Shown piece after piece: positions 56,101 through 63,913 of a stretch of 64,000 bases of DNA. The position numbers and the translations under genes were made by a program. The notes beneath the pieces were generated by a model that saw nothing but the letters and a program-made list of their open reading frames with translations, made no database searches and was not told the origin of the DNA. Source of the stretch: Bacteroidia bacterium. GTDB lineage: Bacteria > Bacteroidota > Bacteroidia > Flavobacteriales > Schleiferiaceae. The DNA is taken from NCBI GenBank assembly GCA_030424545.1, contig JAUHWL010000002.1:338057-402056 (forward strand), given 5' to 3'. Within the stretch, counting starts at the first letter, position 1. Every line of letters starts with the position of its first letter.

Positions 56101-59100
56101 GCGGGTCCGTATTCAATTTGGTGATATGATGAACCTCCTGTTGTCCAAAAAACATTGGCACTATTTGATGTTACGCCTGCAACACCCAAGTTAGCCGGTG
56201 CAGGGCAAGAAGGAGCTTCTACAATAAAGAAATCATCAACCCCTAAATCATTATAATAATAGGTAGAGCTAGTGCCAGCTGTATCTGCAATGGCTTGAAT
56301 TCTGAATTTTGTAATAGTAGGTATTGAAGAAGGAACGATGCCAGATACCTCTACCCAACCTACAAAATTGCCTCGTTCAGAATCAATATTTACCCAACTT
56401 GTACCGTTCCAGGCATCTAGTTTAATGGTGTGATTGATGTTGTTGTTGGTATTGTTTGAAGCAAACCAAAAACCCGCATAAGGCGTGGTTAAAGCAGACA
56501 TGTCTATAGAGCCAGTAGTCATAGCATTGCCCGTAATGTTGTTAGAAGCATCAATCCACATGTAGTTGGTATTGCCGCTTGTGTGGTCGCCATAATTTGG
56601 TAAATACGAATGACCCGCATTTACAGAATCATTGGTTACATCCCAATAATCAGGTCCTGTTTGTGCCTCCCAACAATCTGGAAGCGCGGTGTATGGAAAC
56701 GCCAAGGCTAAACTGTCAAAATTCTCTGTATAGGGTGCTATAATTGGCGAACACAAGGTGGTGAATGAAATCGGGCCCAGTAATACAGATGTATTGTTAA
56801 TGCCACAACTATCTTGCACGTAAACGTCATATTTGGTTTGCGCCAAAAGTCCGGAAAGGTTTACGGTATCATTTGCCGTGGCAACAAATGTTCCTGTACC
56901 AGGTGTAAACCCAGAAGTACCATATTGCACCAACCAATTAGAAGCTGACCCACCTGGAGTCCATGTTACAGAAGCACCAGAGTTGGTAATGTTGAAAGCG
57001 GATAAATTGGTAGATACCAAACAGTTTGGCGCTTCAATAATTTCAACATCGTCTAAAGCTTGATCTGCGTTGTAATCAATTCCAGAACCACCTGATTCTG
57101 CTGTAAATCGTATTTGCACCAAATTGTTTCCATAGGTGTAATTGGTAAGGACATAAGCAAATTTATCCCAGCCCGAAGTGCCGCTAGCAATGGTATCTAT
57201 GGCCGTCCATGAACTACCGTTGTATGCCTCTATATAAAGAATATTTGGCGGTGTTACCGATCCACACATCCAGTAATAAAATCTTAAGTAGGGTACGGTT
57301 AAATTCGTAATATCTACCACACCTGTGGTTAATGATACGGTTGCATCCGCACCTGAATGATCCATCCAAGCGTAAGATCCTCCATTACCCGTATGGTCTG
57401 TAGCAGCGCCACAAGTAGATGGATTTGTAGAGCCTGAGAATTCCCACGGGCCGCCAGATACGGCAGTTTCTGTCCAACAAGAAGGAATATATGTAGAATC
57501 AAAAGATTGGGTATAAGGTGCCAAAATTGCGCTACAAGGTGTTGTAAAAGTAAAAGGCCCTGCCCATGTTGATGTACTCGTGGCATTACAGCTATCTTTT
57601 ATGTAAACATCATAAGTGGTTTGCCCTGTAAGTCCAGAAAGTGTAATTGTATCGTTGCTTGCGGCTAGTAATGTTCCTGTTCCCAAAGAGAAACCTGATG
57701 TGCCATATTGAATCATCCAATTGCTAGCGCCACCGCTGGTCCAATACACATCGGCAGAAGAATTTGTAATGTTTAATGTGCCCACAGCATAAGGCGGAGG
57801 ACATGAAGGTCCTTCTTCTATCACCACGCTGTCTATTTGCCAAGCGTCTGTGGTACCATGAATCATATCAAACTTAACCTGAAAGTTATTGGTAAGTGCG
57901 CTTTGAGGTACGATAAAGCTGTCCCACACAAAAGATTGAGGCATTGTGCCGTCATAGTCTTTGGCCAAAACCCATTGTGTACCATCCCAGTATAAAACTT
58001 GGAAATGTTCATTGTCCTCCGGATCATTGGTACAAGCACCGGCACCAATATAATACCCAACCTGTATGCTTTGTACCCCGCTTGCATCAACGGCTGCGGT
58101 AGTAGCTTCTTCGGTATAATTAAATTCTAAAACGTTTGATCTGCCAGAGCATGACGAAATCACGTTTACATCGGTTGTGCTGCTTCTGTTCCAGCAAATA
58201 GGGAAAGAACCAGAATTAAAGTTTTCTAGATAGGGTAAAGCACTGGTTATACATTTTGTTGTAAAAGAAATAGGGCCCAACCAAGGACTAACATCATTGG
58301 CACTACAACTGTCTCTTACATAAACATCATAAATTGTTTGCGGAGAAAGACTAGAAAGTAAAAGAGTGTCATTACTTGTTGCTACAAAGGTTCCGCTACC
58401 CGGTGTGAAACCAGTAGTTCCATATTGTACCATCCAATTGTTGGCACCGCCCGCTGTCCAAGAAACATTTGCGCTGTTGCTGGTTTCTCCAAAGGCAAAT
58501 AGCCCACTGGGCGGGGGGCAAGTAGGGCCAATAAATTCATCAGCACCAATATCTTTTATGGTAGAGCCGGGTGCAGGGCGCACATCTCCGTCAAAATCGG
58601 ATACTATGGATGTTGCATTGTCAGCAGCACCATCGGCCAACGTACCAATTACGTGTAAGTCTGTAGTTGATGTAAAGCCAGGATCTCCTTCTTTAGAATT
58701 ATTGTTTTTAGAGGAATCTGATAATTTCCAGGCTGTTAAGGTTTGACGCTCAGACCCAGAAATATCGGCTAGGGTAGAACCTCCCGTATAATAGATATTG
58801 TAATCGGCTGTGTAATATCCCACATTTGATGATACATAAATGGCGTGATCATCATCGGCAACAATAATGTTGTTGCGAATATCAACGGTATCGCCATCGC
58901 CAAAATACAAAGCAATATCACCTGTACCTGTTCCTTGGCAATGAAGTGTATTGTGATAAATATGTACGTTTTCTACATCATCTATATTGAGCGCATCATC
59001 ATCTGTGCTAATAAGCATGTTGTTGGCAATAAGCGATGGGCTTGATGCAGGTGTGCCATCTGCAGAAAAGTTTCCATCATCAATTTCCATGGCATAATCA

Positions 59101-59924
59101 GGCACATGGGCGTAGTTTCCAGTAAATTCAAAATTTACGATATCATCAAAATTGTATCCGTCTTTAGTTGATGAACCTATACCAGACACAGAGTTGTTGG
59201 TCAAGGTTATTTTGGCAATGTCATCAAGAGATACACCGTAGCCGTAGTTGTCTAAAAAAATGTTGTTGTGTATGGTAATGTTGGAATCTAACTGACCGCT
59301 TGATGCGTTTCCACCTTCCATACGCAAACCGTAATAGCCATTGTGTATTTCGCAATTGCTTACGGTTAGGTTGTGGGCATTGTCTCCTCCAGTTGAAGAA
59401 TTAGTTGGATCTGCAGAAGCAATAATACCACCATTGTCCGAAGATGTAGTTACGCCCATGTTGATGATACAATGATCAATCGTAACATGGTCTGCACGTC
59501 CGGTAAGAAAAATACCCCAGGCATCGTTGCCCGTTGCTGTGTTTTCGATGGTTAAATTTTTAATCGTAACATAATCTGCACCGGTAAGTATTACAGTACC
59601 GTTTGGATTACTACCATTGTGTTTTAACGTTGTGGTAGCAGCGCTACCGCCATTAAATGTAATGGTGTTTGATGTGCTCGCTCCTAAAATGGTGTCAATT
59701 TCAAGGGCTTCATTATACGTTCCTGCGGCAATGTAAAAAACCACAGAGCCGCTCACCCCAAAAGTTGATAAATCTGATGCGGCACTACTAAACGTTTGGT
59801 AGTTGGTGCTACTTGCCGGGATAGAACCATTGATGGTGTATATACCCGACAATTGGCCAAATGCCATTGTACTGAGCAATAACAGTGCTGGTAAGAGAAT
59901 GTTAAAGCGTAATGCTTTCTTCAT
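53127..59924 (-). CDS. Giant secreted multidomain protein (2265 residues) with T9SS sorting domain
   Basis: The larger paralogue of the neighbouring adhesin-like gene. The two share the opening QLSG(S/I)YTINGS after the signal peptide. A beta-helix region (about 25-465) precedes seven Fn3 domains (starts about 468, 708, 966, 1240, 1491, 1746, 2003). Six jelly-roll/MAM-like domains are interleaved (about 559, 796, 1056, 1328, 1583, 1841). Then come a PKD domain (about 2100, NNYWWDYGDGS) and a type A T9SS sorting domain (from about 2186, VELYPNPNTGKF). Units 4 to 6 (about 255 residues each) are nearly identical in protein and DNA, for example repeated DQNYLNVYYRDSANGAW. Paired cysteines open most domains. 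It is predicted to be exported and surface-attached by the T9SS; ligand unknown. Confidence 0.88.
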   Translation of the reverse strand: MKKALRFNILLPALLLLSTMAFGQLSGIYTINGSIPASSTNYQTFSSAASDLSTFGVSGSVVFYIAAGTYNEALEIDTILGASTSNTITFNGGSAATTTLKHNGSNPNGTVILTGADYVTIKNLTIENTATGNDAWGIFLTGRADHVTIDHCIINMGVTTSSDNGGIIASADPTNSSTGGDNAHNLTVSNCEIHNGYYGLRMEGGNASSGQLDSNITIHNNIFLDNYGYGVSLDDIAKITLTNNSVSGIGSSTKDGYNFDDIVNFEFTGNYAHVPDYAMEIDDGNFSADGTPASSPSLIANNMLISTDDDALNIDDVENVHIYHNTLHCQGTGTGDIALYFGDGDTVDIRNNIIVADDDHAIYVSSNVGYYTADYNIYYTGGSTLADISGSERQTLTAWKLSDSSKNNNSKEGDPGFTSTTDLHVIGTLADGAADNATSIVSDFDGDVRPAPGSTIKDIGADEFIGPTCPPPSGLFAFGETSNSANVSWTAGGANNWMVQYGTTGFTPGSGTFVATSNDTLLLSSLSPQTIYDVYVRDSCSANDVSPWLGPISFTTKCITSALPYLENFNSGSFPICWNRSSTTDVNVISSCSGRSNVLEFNYTEEATTAAVDASGVQSIQVGYYIGAGACTNDPEDNEHFQVLYWDGTQWVLAKDYDGTMPQSFVWDSFIVPQSALTNNFQVKFDMIHGTTDAWQIDSVVIEEGPSCPPPYAVGTLNITNSSADVYWTSGGASNWMIQYGTSGFSLGTGTLLAASNDTITLSGLTGQTTYDVYIKDSCNATSTSTWAGPFTFTTPCSAILAPYTQSFDSTYIPSCWTETAVSGGPWEFSGSTNPSTCGAATDHTGNGGSYAWMDHSGADATVSLTTGVVDITNLTVPYLRFYYWMCGSVTPPNILYIEAYNGSSWTAIDTIASGTSGWDKFAYVLTNYTYGNNLVQIRFTAESGGSGIDYNADQALDDVEIIEAPNCLVSTNLSAFNITNSGASVTWTPGGSASNWLVQYGTSGFTPGTGTFVATANDTVNLSGLLAQTKYDVYVQDSCGINNTSVLLGPISFTTLCSPIIAPYTENFDSLALAFPYTALPDCWEAQTGPDYWDVTNDSVNAGHSYLPNYGDHTSGNTNYMWIDASNNITGNAMTTGSIDMSALTTPYAGFWFASNNTNNNINHTIKLDAWNGTSWVNIDSERGNFVGWVEVSGIVPSSIPTITKFRIQAIADTAGTSSTYYYNDLGVDDFFIVEAPSCPAPANLGVAGVTSNSANVFWTTGGSSYHQIEYGPAGFSQGTGFTLNVANDTAALTSLFPNTAYEFYVRDSCSATDLSTWSGPFMFTTPCSFFMAPFLEDFELGSLSINCWSNEYTSGAKDWIFATGSSGGSVSTSYSGNRNARFTSSGSGPHITKFITPVIDVSSLTTPQLEFAYAQEAWSGDQNYLNVYYRDSANGAWNLIWTDSTSKASWTLAQVVIPSTSTTLQLSFEGIDNYGRANVIDDVQVKEAPSCPPPSNLGATNITATTADVYFTPGGSAAYYRIEYGLTGFTQGTGLSMVVTNDTVSLSNLMSNTLYDFYVEDSCGTNLTSTIAGPFTFNTLCNAYSAPFFEDFESTSGTTICWSQEYVNGTKDWVFASGSTGGSISSAYSGALNARFTSSGGGPHISKLISPVIDASGLSSTMVSFAYGQQVWSGDQNYLNVYYRDSANGAWVHAFSDSTNQAAWVTTDVLIASTSSTLQIAFEGVDNYGRAVVIDDVEIKQAPSCPPSANLGVTNVTTTSADLYWTSYSTASYYIIEYGPAGFIPCTGPPMTVISTNDTLSITNLLPSTTYEFYVIDSCANGSSGCPGTGPFVFSTLCNTIIAPFFEDFEVATGTSDCWSQNKVSGNSNWSFASGSSGGSVSTAYSGSLNARHTSSVGGPNITKLISPLIDASALSTSILSFAYAQEDWFGDQNYLNVYYRDSANGAWNYLWSDSTSQAAWTTAQVTVPSNSTSLQFGFEGVDNYGRAVVLDDVSLTGPLVCSAPDSIMVAPMCTEADITWTSEAGASTTIEYGPTGFAPGSGTLMYGITSPFTLNNLTMGMSYDFYLIDTCTNNIGSSWTSATMFTTDTMPIASFMANMNAAPHPDTVQYEFDAMSSIGANNYWWDYGDGSANNTGVITTHNYSQNGTYTVTLVATNNCGSDTATQEVVVEGIGLEEHIINNVELYPNPNTGKFSITGLLSFGSDISFEIVTASGVVVHQEQMATQVSDTYEIDVQGLPAGIYLLKVSSSKGMGIRSFVLRN
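53915..56205 (-). repeat. Three tandem Fn3-jelly-roll coding repeats, about 765 bp each
   Basis: Units start near 56205, 55450 and 54685 on the minus strand and are 755, 765 and 770 bases long. Each encodes an Fn3 domain opening CPPP or CP.., then a jelly-roll domain opening with APF(F/L)EDFE and containing GDQNYLNVYYRDSANGAW. DNA stretches such as the one at 54096-54150, 54866-54925 and 55630-55685 are almost identical. This is recent in-frame duplication; copy number may vary between strains or be mis-assembled. Confidence 0.8.
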
Positions 59925-60003
59925 GATATTTAATTAAAATTAGACGTCTTTAAAGCTGTTTTTACCCGAAATAAAATGGGAAAAAGGGTAAACTCTATTG
60001 GTT

Positions 60004-60080
60004 CAAATGTAGAGACTGAAATACTTAGAAAAGGGCATTTTGGGGTGTTTACCCTATAAAATCACCACCTATACCCTAAA
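60004..60080 (-). promoter_or_regulatory. Promoter-operator module of the 2265-residue adhesin gene
   Basis: On the minus strand the -7 element is TACATTTG (60011-60004), an exact TAnnTTTG. Exactly 21 bases further upstream lies the conserved block, which on the plus strand reads GGGCATTTTGGGGTGTTTAC, then CCTATAAAATCAC, and ends TATACCCTAAA (60033-60080). About three quarters of its positions match the block upstream of the 1922-residue gene, including GGGCAT, CCTATA, AATCAC and TATACC. The core TGGGGTG-TT-TACCCTA is an imperfect inverted repeat of heptamers. The predicted start, about 59998, gives a ~74-base leader. Confidence 0.7.
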
Positions 60081-60249
60081 AAACAAACGTTATTTTTTTT
60101 TCACTATACACGTAATTGGCTATGTACGGTTTATAATAATTTTAGACGGAGTTTAATGTTTCGTCATGAATAGGTAGAGCAGCCAAGTGTTAAAAAGCAG
60201 ATTCTTATTTTTTTATTTAAAGATGATTAAGGTATGCCACGCAAATGGC

Positions 60250-60268
60250 TAAGGTGTTCACCCTATAT
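60250..60268. promoter_or_regulatory. Third copy of the operator core, upstream of the sensor kinase gene
   Basis: TAAGGTG-TT-CACCCTA followed by TAT matches the inverted-repeat core of the two adhesin promoters; twelve bases (TTCACCCTATAT) are identical to the copy at 52994-53005. It is 56 bases before the kinase ATG and about 240 bases before the adhesin start. It could serve autoregulation of the kinase-regulator pair, or be a distal site for the adhesin promoter. Confidence 0.55.
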
Positions 60269-60323
60269 GGCCAAGAACTAGAAATATTTTATACTACTTT
60301 TCGGTTTGCTAAGCTTTGCACAT

Positions 60324-62339
60324 ATGAGGTTAACGCCACGCAACTTTATAAAACCCTTTTTATGGATTGTCTTTCTGCACCTATATGCACTTGCTGTGCA
60401 TGGCCAGAATGCGCAGCACCTCAGTGTGCCCGAAATACATCAAATTGTAGAAAAGCACATAAACTACTCTAGAGATAGCTCATTAAAGCTTTTAGAGATA
60501 GCTTCTAAAAAAATTGAGCAAGAACAAAATAAAAAGTTATCCGAGCTCTATACTGCAGAAAATAACCTTAGGCGTGCAGATTATTGGTCGTTTTACAATT
60601 TAGATTCTACACTTACATATTTAGACAAAGCGTTTCAATACTACATTCAAAACCCTGATGAAAAGAAACTGGCGGATATTTATGTGTTAAAAGCGCAAGT
60701 ATATAGAGAACTACGCGATAAGAGCCGATGTGAAGCATTTATTGACAGTGCACTTTATTATGCACTAAGGTATCAAGATCAAGCATTTCTCTCTTTTGTT
60801 TATTACGAAAAAGCAATTACCCAGCAGTTTACCGAAAAATGGGAAGAAAGTTTTGAAAATGCTGTAATGGCCATGAAGTATGCGGAATTGTCTGAAGATT
60901 CGTTATCGCTTGCCACAGCTTATTTTTTAATGGGGAGAACATACCACCATTTTGGTCTATTCAAATCATCAGAATCTAACATTGCGTTGGCAAAGGAATA
61001 TGGCGAAGGAATGTCTCAACTGTACACCATTATACATATTTACGCAGATGTACTGTTACAGAACAAAAAAACAGATTTGGCCTTAATAAGCTATAAAGAA
61101 GCGCTTCAAATTGCCACCGAAAAGCAAGATACAGCCAAGGCTATATTACTATGTACAAACATTGGGCAGATTTTGTTAACCCAAAAGGAGTATCAAGGTG
61201 CCGAGGCGTATTACAACCAATTGAACAAACTTTTAAAATCTAAGCAAAAAGCTGGGTATAAAACCATACTCTTTTTAGCACAGATGCATTATCATTTTGG
61301 TGATGAAGAACAAGCCAATGCAGATTTAGTGCTGTTTCAATCTAAATATGGCAGCGGTACTGTAATACCAAGAAATATTGATGTGTATAAAGAGGCAGCC
61401 GATTTGCATATTGCGCTTAATCATCTAGATCAAGCAACGGTTTATTATAAAAAATGGGGGATTCTTAAGGATAGCTTGTATTCTTATACAAGCATGCAGC
61501 AGTTAAATGCCTTAGAAGAACTGTATTTAAATGAGCGTAAAAAAAATGAAGAAATCACGCTAAAAAATGAAGAACTAGACGAGAGTAGGCAGCAACAAGC
61601 CGTCATGGCGGGCTTGCTTATTCTAGTTATATTAATTGGTAGCGGCTTGGCCTATTACATACGCTTAAAAGGCATACGGGAAAACGATAAATTAAAATTT
61701 GCTTTAAAAGAAAAGCAGATGGAGCAATTAATAGAAGCACAGGAAACAGAACGCCAGCGATTGGCCCGTGAATTACACGATGGTATTGGACAATCTCTTG
61801 CAGCATTAAAAATGCAATTGCAATTTGATAAAAACCCCAGTGCCACAACAACAACAGCACATAGAATTGATAGCATTTGCGATGAGGTAAGATCACTATC
61901 ACACCAAATGATGCCCATTGTGCTCAAAGAAAACGGACTAGAATCTGCGCTAGAGCAGCTGCTCGATAATAGTTTTTCCACTTCTACTGTAGAGGTAGAT
62001 TTTGTGTCGTTTGGCTTAAAAAGCAGATTGCCAGATCATATTGAGGTAAATATTTACCGGATCACACAAGAACTTGTTTCCAACATTCTTAAACATGCTC
62101 ACGCCACAAAAGTTGGAGTGCAACTGTTAAAACGCGGGAAAAAACTAATGCTTATTGTAGAAGATAATGGCATTGGTTTTTCGTTAGATGACAAACTGAA
62201 TGGTATAGGTTTAAACAACATAAACATTAGGCTAGAAGCCATGAATGGCAGTATTCAGATACAAAGTACAGACGGTACGGGAACGTTTATCCACATTAGT
62301 ACGCCCTTAGAGGTTACAGAAAATAAAGTAATAGCATAG
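60324..62339 (+). CDS. Sensor histidine kinase with extracytoplasmic TPR domain
   Basis: A 671-residue two-component kinase. After a signal/anchor segment (FIKPFLWIVFLHLYALAVHG), residues about 30-425 form helical TPR-like repeats in the periplasm. One membrane helix (about 440-460) leads into the cytoplasmic kinase. The HisKA_3 dimerisation domain has the phospho-acceptor His485 in ARELHDGIGQSLAALK. The ATPase domain has the N box QELVSNILKHAHAT and the G box EDNGIGFSLDDKLNGIGLNN. The frame opens six codons earlier at TTG; ATG 60324 is preferred. It is coupled to the response-regulator gene 7 bases downstream. HisKA_3 kinases pair with NarL/LuxR-type regulators, as here. The signal sensed is unknown. 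Confidence 0.93.
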   Translation: MRLTPRNFIKPFLWIVFLHLYALAVHGQNAQHLSVPEIHQIVEKHINYSRDSSLKLLEIASKKIEQEQNKKLSELYTAENNLRRADYWSFYNLDSTLTYLDKAFQYYIQNPDEKKLADIYVLKAQVYRELRDKSRCEAFIDSALYYALRYQDQAFLSFVYYEKAITQQFTEKWEESFENAVMAMKYAELSEDSLSLATAYFLMGRTYHHFGLFKSSESNIALAKEYGEGMSQLYTIIHIYADVLLQNKKTDLALISYKEALQIATEKQDTAKAILLCTNIGQILLTQKEYQGAEAYYNQLNKLLKSKQKAGYKTILFLAQMHYHFGDEEQANADLVLFQSKYGSGTVIPRNIDVYKEAADLHIALNHLDQATVYYKKWGILKDSLYSYTSMQQLNALEELYLNERKKNEEITLKNEELDESRQQQAVMAGLLILVILIGSGLAYYIRLKGIRENDKLKFALKEKQMEQLIEAQETERQRLARELHDGIGQSLAALKMQLQFDKNPSATTTTAHRIDSICDEVRSLSHQMMPIVLKENGLESALEQLLDNSFSTSTVEVDFVSFGLKSRLPDHIEVNIYRITQELVSNILKHAHATKVGVQLLKRGKKLMLIVEDNGIGFSLDDKLNGIGLNNINIRLEAMNGSIQIQSTDGTGTFIHISTPLEVTENKVIA

Positions 62340-62346
62340 AAAAATT

Positions 62347-62982
62347 ATGAACTCAATTGTTCTTGCAGAAGACCATAATTTAATAATAGAAGGATATCGT
62401 TTGTTGATAGACGATATAGATGATTTAGAAATTGTTGCTACGGCCAGTGATGGAGAAGAAACTATTTCTGCCATAGAAAAACACCAACCCGAATATTTAA
62501 TATTAGACTTACACATGCCCAAAGTAAACGGGCTAGATGTGTTAAAATACATTTTAGAATATTACCCAAACATTCGTGTAATTGTTATTAGCATGTTCGG
62601 AGATCCTGCCATGCATCGCGAAGTGGTTCGGCTTGGTGCCAAAGGCTATTTGCTTAAAAATTCAGATCGCGATGAGTTTCTTCTTGCCATGAACTTGGTT
62701 ATGAAAGGAAAGAGCTATTACAGCCCCGCATTATTTAAAGAACATACAAAGTCTCAAAAGTTACCCGGCTCAACGCCCGTTATACCGTTGGTGAGTTTAA
62801 CCTCTAGGGAAGAAGAAATACTCACACTCATAGCCCAAGGGTACACCAACAAAGAAATTGCACAAAAACTCATTTTAAGTCATAAAACCATAGATTCTCA
62901 CCGTACTAACCTCATGAAGAAAATAAACGTGCACAACGTAACAGGCTTGGTTCGTTATGCCATTTCTAATGGGTATGAGTAA
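62347..62982 (+). CDS. NarL/LuxR-family response regulator
   Basis: A 211-residue transcription regulator. The receiver domain (residues 1-120) has the acidic pocket AEDH, phospho-acceptor Asp54 in LILDLHMPKVNG and the conserved lysine in GAKGYLLKNSD. The output domain (about 145-208) is a LuxR-type helix-turn-helix: LTSREEEILTLIAQGYTNKE, then LSHKTIDSHRTNLMKKI. Phosphorylated members dimerise and often bind inverted heptamer repeats with a 2-base spacer. Exactly such repeats precede the two adjacent adhesin genes and this operon, so I infer that it controls them. It starts 7 bases after the kinase stop. Confidence 0.94.
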   Translation: MNSIVLAEDHNLIIEGYRLLIDDIDDLEIVATASDGEETISAIEKHQPEYLILDLHMPKVNGLDVLKYILEYYPNIRVIVISMFGDPAMHREVVRLGAKGYLLKNSDRDEFLLAMNLVMKGKSYYSPALFKEHTKSQKLPGSTPVIPLVSLTSREEEILTLIAQGYTNKEIAQKLILSHKTIDSHRTNLMKKINVHNVTGLVRYAISNGYE

Positions 62983-63021
62983 TTTAATGTTGGGTGTTTT
63001 TGAGCTATACTTGTGGATATA

Positions 63022-63053
63022 AATTGAATAAACGCAATTGCGTTTATTCAATT
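63022..63053. repeat. Perfect 32-bp palindrome
   Basis: AATTGAATAAACGCAA (63022-63037) is followed immediately by its exact reverse complement (63038-63053), with no spacer. It lies 39 bases after the response regulator stop and ends just before the ATG at 63069. It abuts and slightly overlaps the left inverted repeat at 63052. As RNA it could form a strong hairpin; as DNA it could be an operator or recombination site. No T-tract follows it. Confidence 0.8.
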
Positions 63054-63063
63054 GTTAGCGGGC
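63052..63063. repeat. Left arm of a 12-bp inverted repeat flanking the TonB-C-like gene
   Basis: TTGTTAGCGGGC here is the exact reverse complement of GCCCGCTAACAA at 63861-63872. The two arms bracket a single gene, and the right arm contains that gene's stop codon. This gene-sized unit resembles a mobile cassette, though the arms do not fit the integron attC consensus. Confidence 0.7.
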
Positions 63064-63068
63064 ATAAA

Positions 63069-63869
63069 ATGAAACGACTAATACAAATATTGATAACCCT
63101 TTGTCTCTTTCCCTTTTGTAGTTTCGCAACAGGGCAAGCAGGAGACATTCTAATCTTCAAAGGAGATACATTGTCTTTGTTTTCTAATCCATTAGAGCAA
63201 TATCTTGACTCTAAATCAGAAAGAATATTTAATGGAAAAAAATTGGAGTGGACAAGTACAGCTTGCTATCGTGGATATAGAGCAACTTGGGAAGTGTCAA
63301 ATGATAGCCTGTTTCTAATAAAAGTTCAAAAGGGATGCTACAGCGAAACACCCGAATATTTTGACTTAAAATCAGAATTTGGTTCTGAACGAGTTTTTGC
63401 GCATTGGTTTACTGGAAAGACCCTAGCACCAAAGGGAAAACAAATTCATTATGTACATAGTGGTTATGATTCCTTTTATGAAAAAGAACTCGTTTTAACT
63501 TTCACAAGTGGACTTTTGTCTGCACAGATTGAATACGATAATTCTAAATCCTACAAATCTATTTTCACTGAAAATCAGGACAGTCTTCAAACATTCATTT
63601 ACACAAATATTAACTGGGACAAGATTCCTGATTTGAAAGAAGAATCAATAAAAGTATTCGTAACGATTCAATCAAGTGAGACATTGAAACCTGACAGTAT
63701 CCAAATTATTCGTGGTTCAGAAAACGAATTGATAAACGAAGAAGCTATAAGGGTTATAGAATTGCTCCCTGAGTGGAATGTCTACTATCGAAAAGGAAAA
63801 GTTTATAGAATGAAATGGACAATTCCAATAATGTTTAACGAAGAAAAAAGAAAAAAATACGCCCGCTAA
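63069..63869 (+). CDS. Secreted protein with C-terminal TonB-like domain
   Basis: A 266-residue protein from the ATG at 63069, with a signal peptide (MKRLIQILITLCLFPFCSFA). The frame continues 25 codons upstream to a GTG, but that stretch crosses the palindrome and does not look like protein. The middle (about 25-170) is unrecognised. The last ~70 residues resemble the TonB C-terminal fold: VTIQSSETLKPDSIQIIRGSE, then EEAIRVIELLPEWNVYYRKGKVYRMKWTIPIMF, as in many Bacteroidota energy-transducer TonB paralogues. It has no membrane anchor beyond the signal, so it is not a classical TonB. Inverted repeats flank it exactly. Confidence 0.75.
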   Translation: MKRLIQILITLCLFPFCSFATGQAGDILIFKGDTLSLFSNPLEQYLDSKSERIFNGKKLEWTSTACYRGYRATWEVSNDSLFLIKVQKGCYSETPEYFDLKSEFGSERVFAHWFTGKTLAPKGKQIHYVHSGYDSFYEKELVLTFTSGLLSAQIEYDNSKSYKSIFTENQDSLQTFIYTNINWDKIPDLKEESIKVFVTIQSSETLKPDSIQIIRGSENELINEEAIRVIELLPEWNVYYRKGKVYRMKWTIPIMFNEEKRKKYAR

Positions 63870-63872
63870 CAA
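63861..63872. repeat. Right arm of the inverted repeat, overlapping the stop codon
   Basis: GCCCGCTAACAA is the exact reverse complement of the arm at 63052-63063. The TAA stop codon of the enclosed gene (63867-63869) lies inside it. A short stem, AGGGT with ACCCT (63872-63876 and 63889-63893), follows. Confidence 0.7.
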
Positions 63873-63913
63873 GGGTAGCTGATGCACAACCCTCTTTTCC
63901 GTAAAAAACACAA

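Larger units (their letters stand above)
59925..60323. other. Divergent intergenic region between the 2265-residue adhesin and the kinase gene
   Basis: This 399-base gap holds no gene. It contains a leader stem (TTTACCC at 59961-59967 with GGGTAAA at 59986-59992), the adhesin promoter module (60004-60080), an A/T-rich stretch with a T9 run, and a second copy of the operator core (60250-60268). It is the regulatory hub of the adhesin-sensor locus. Confidence 0.75.

Noticed and set aside
53915..56205. Regular repeats considered as a CRISPR array or other non-coding repeat
   Set aside because: The units are ~765 bp, in frame and encode Fn3 and jelly-roll domains, so they are protein repeats.
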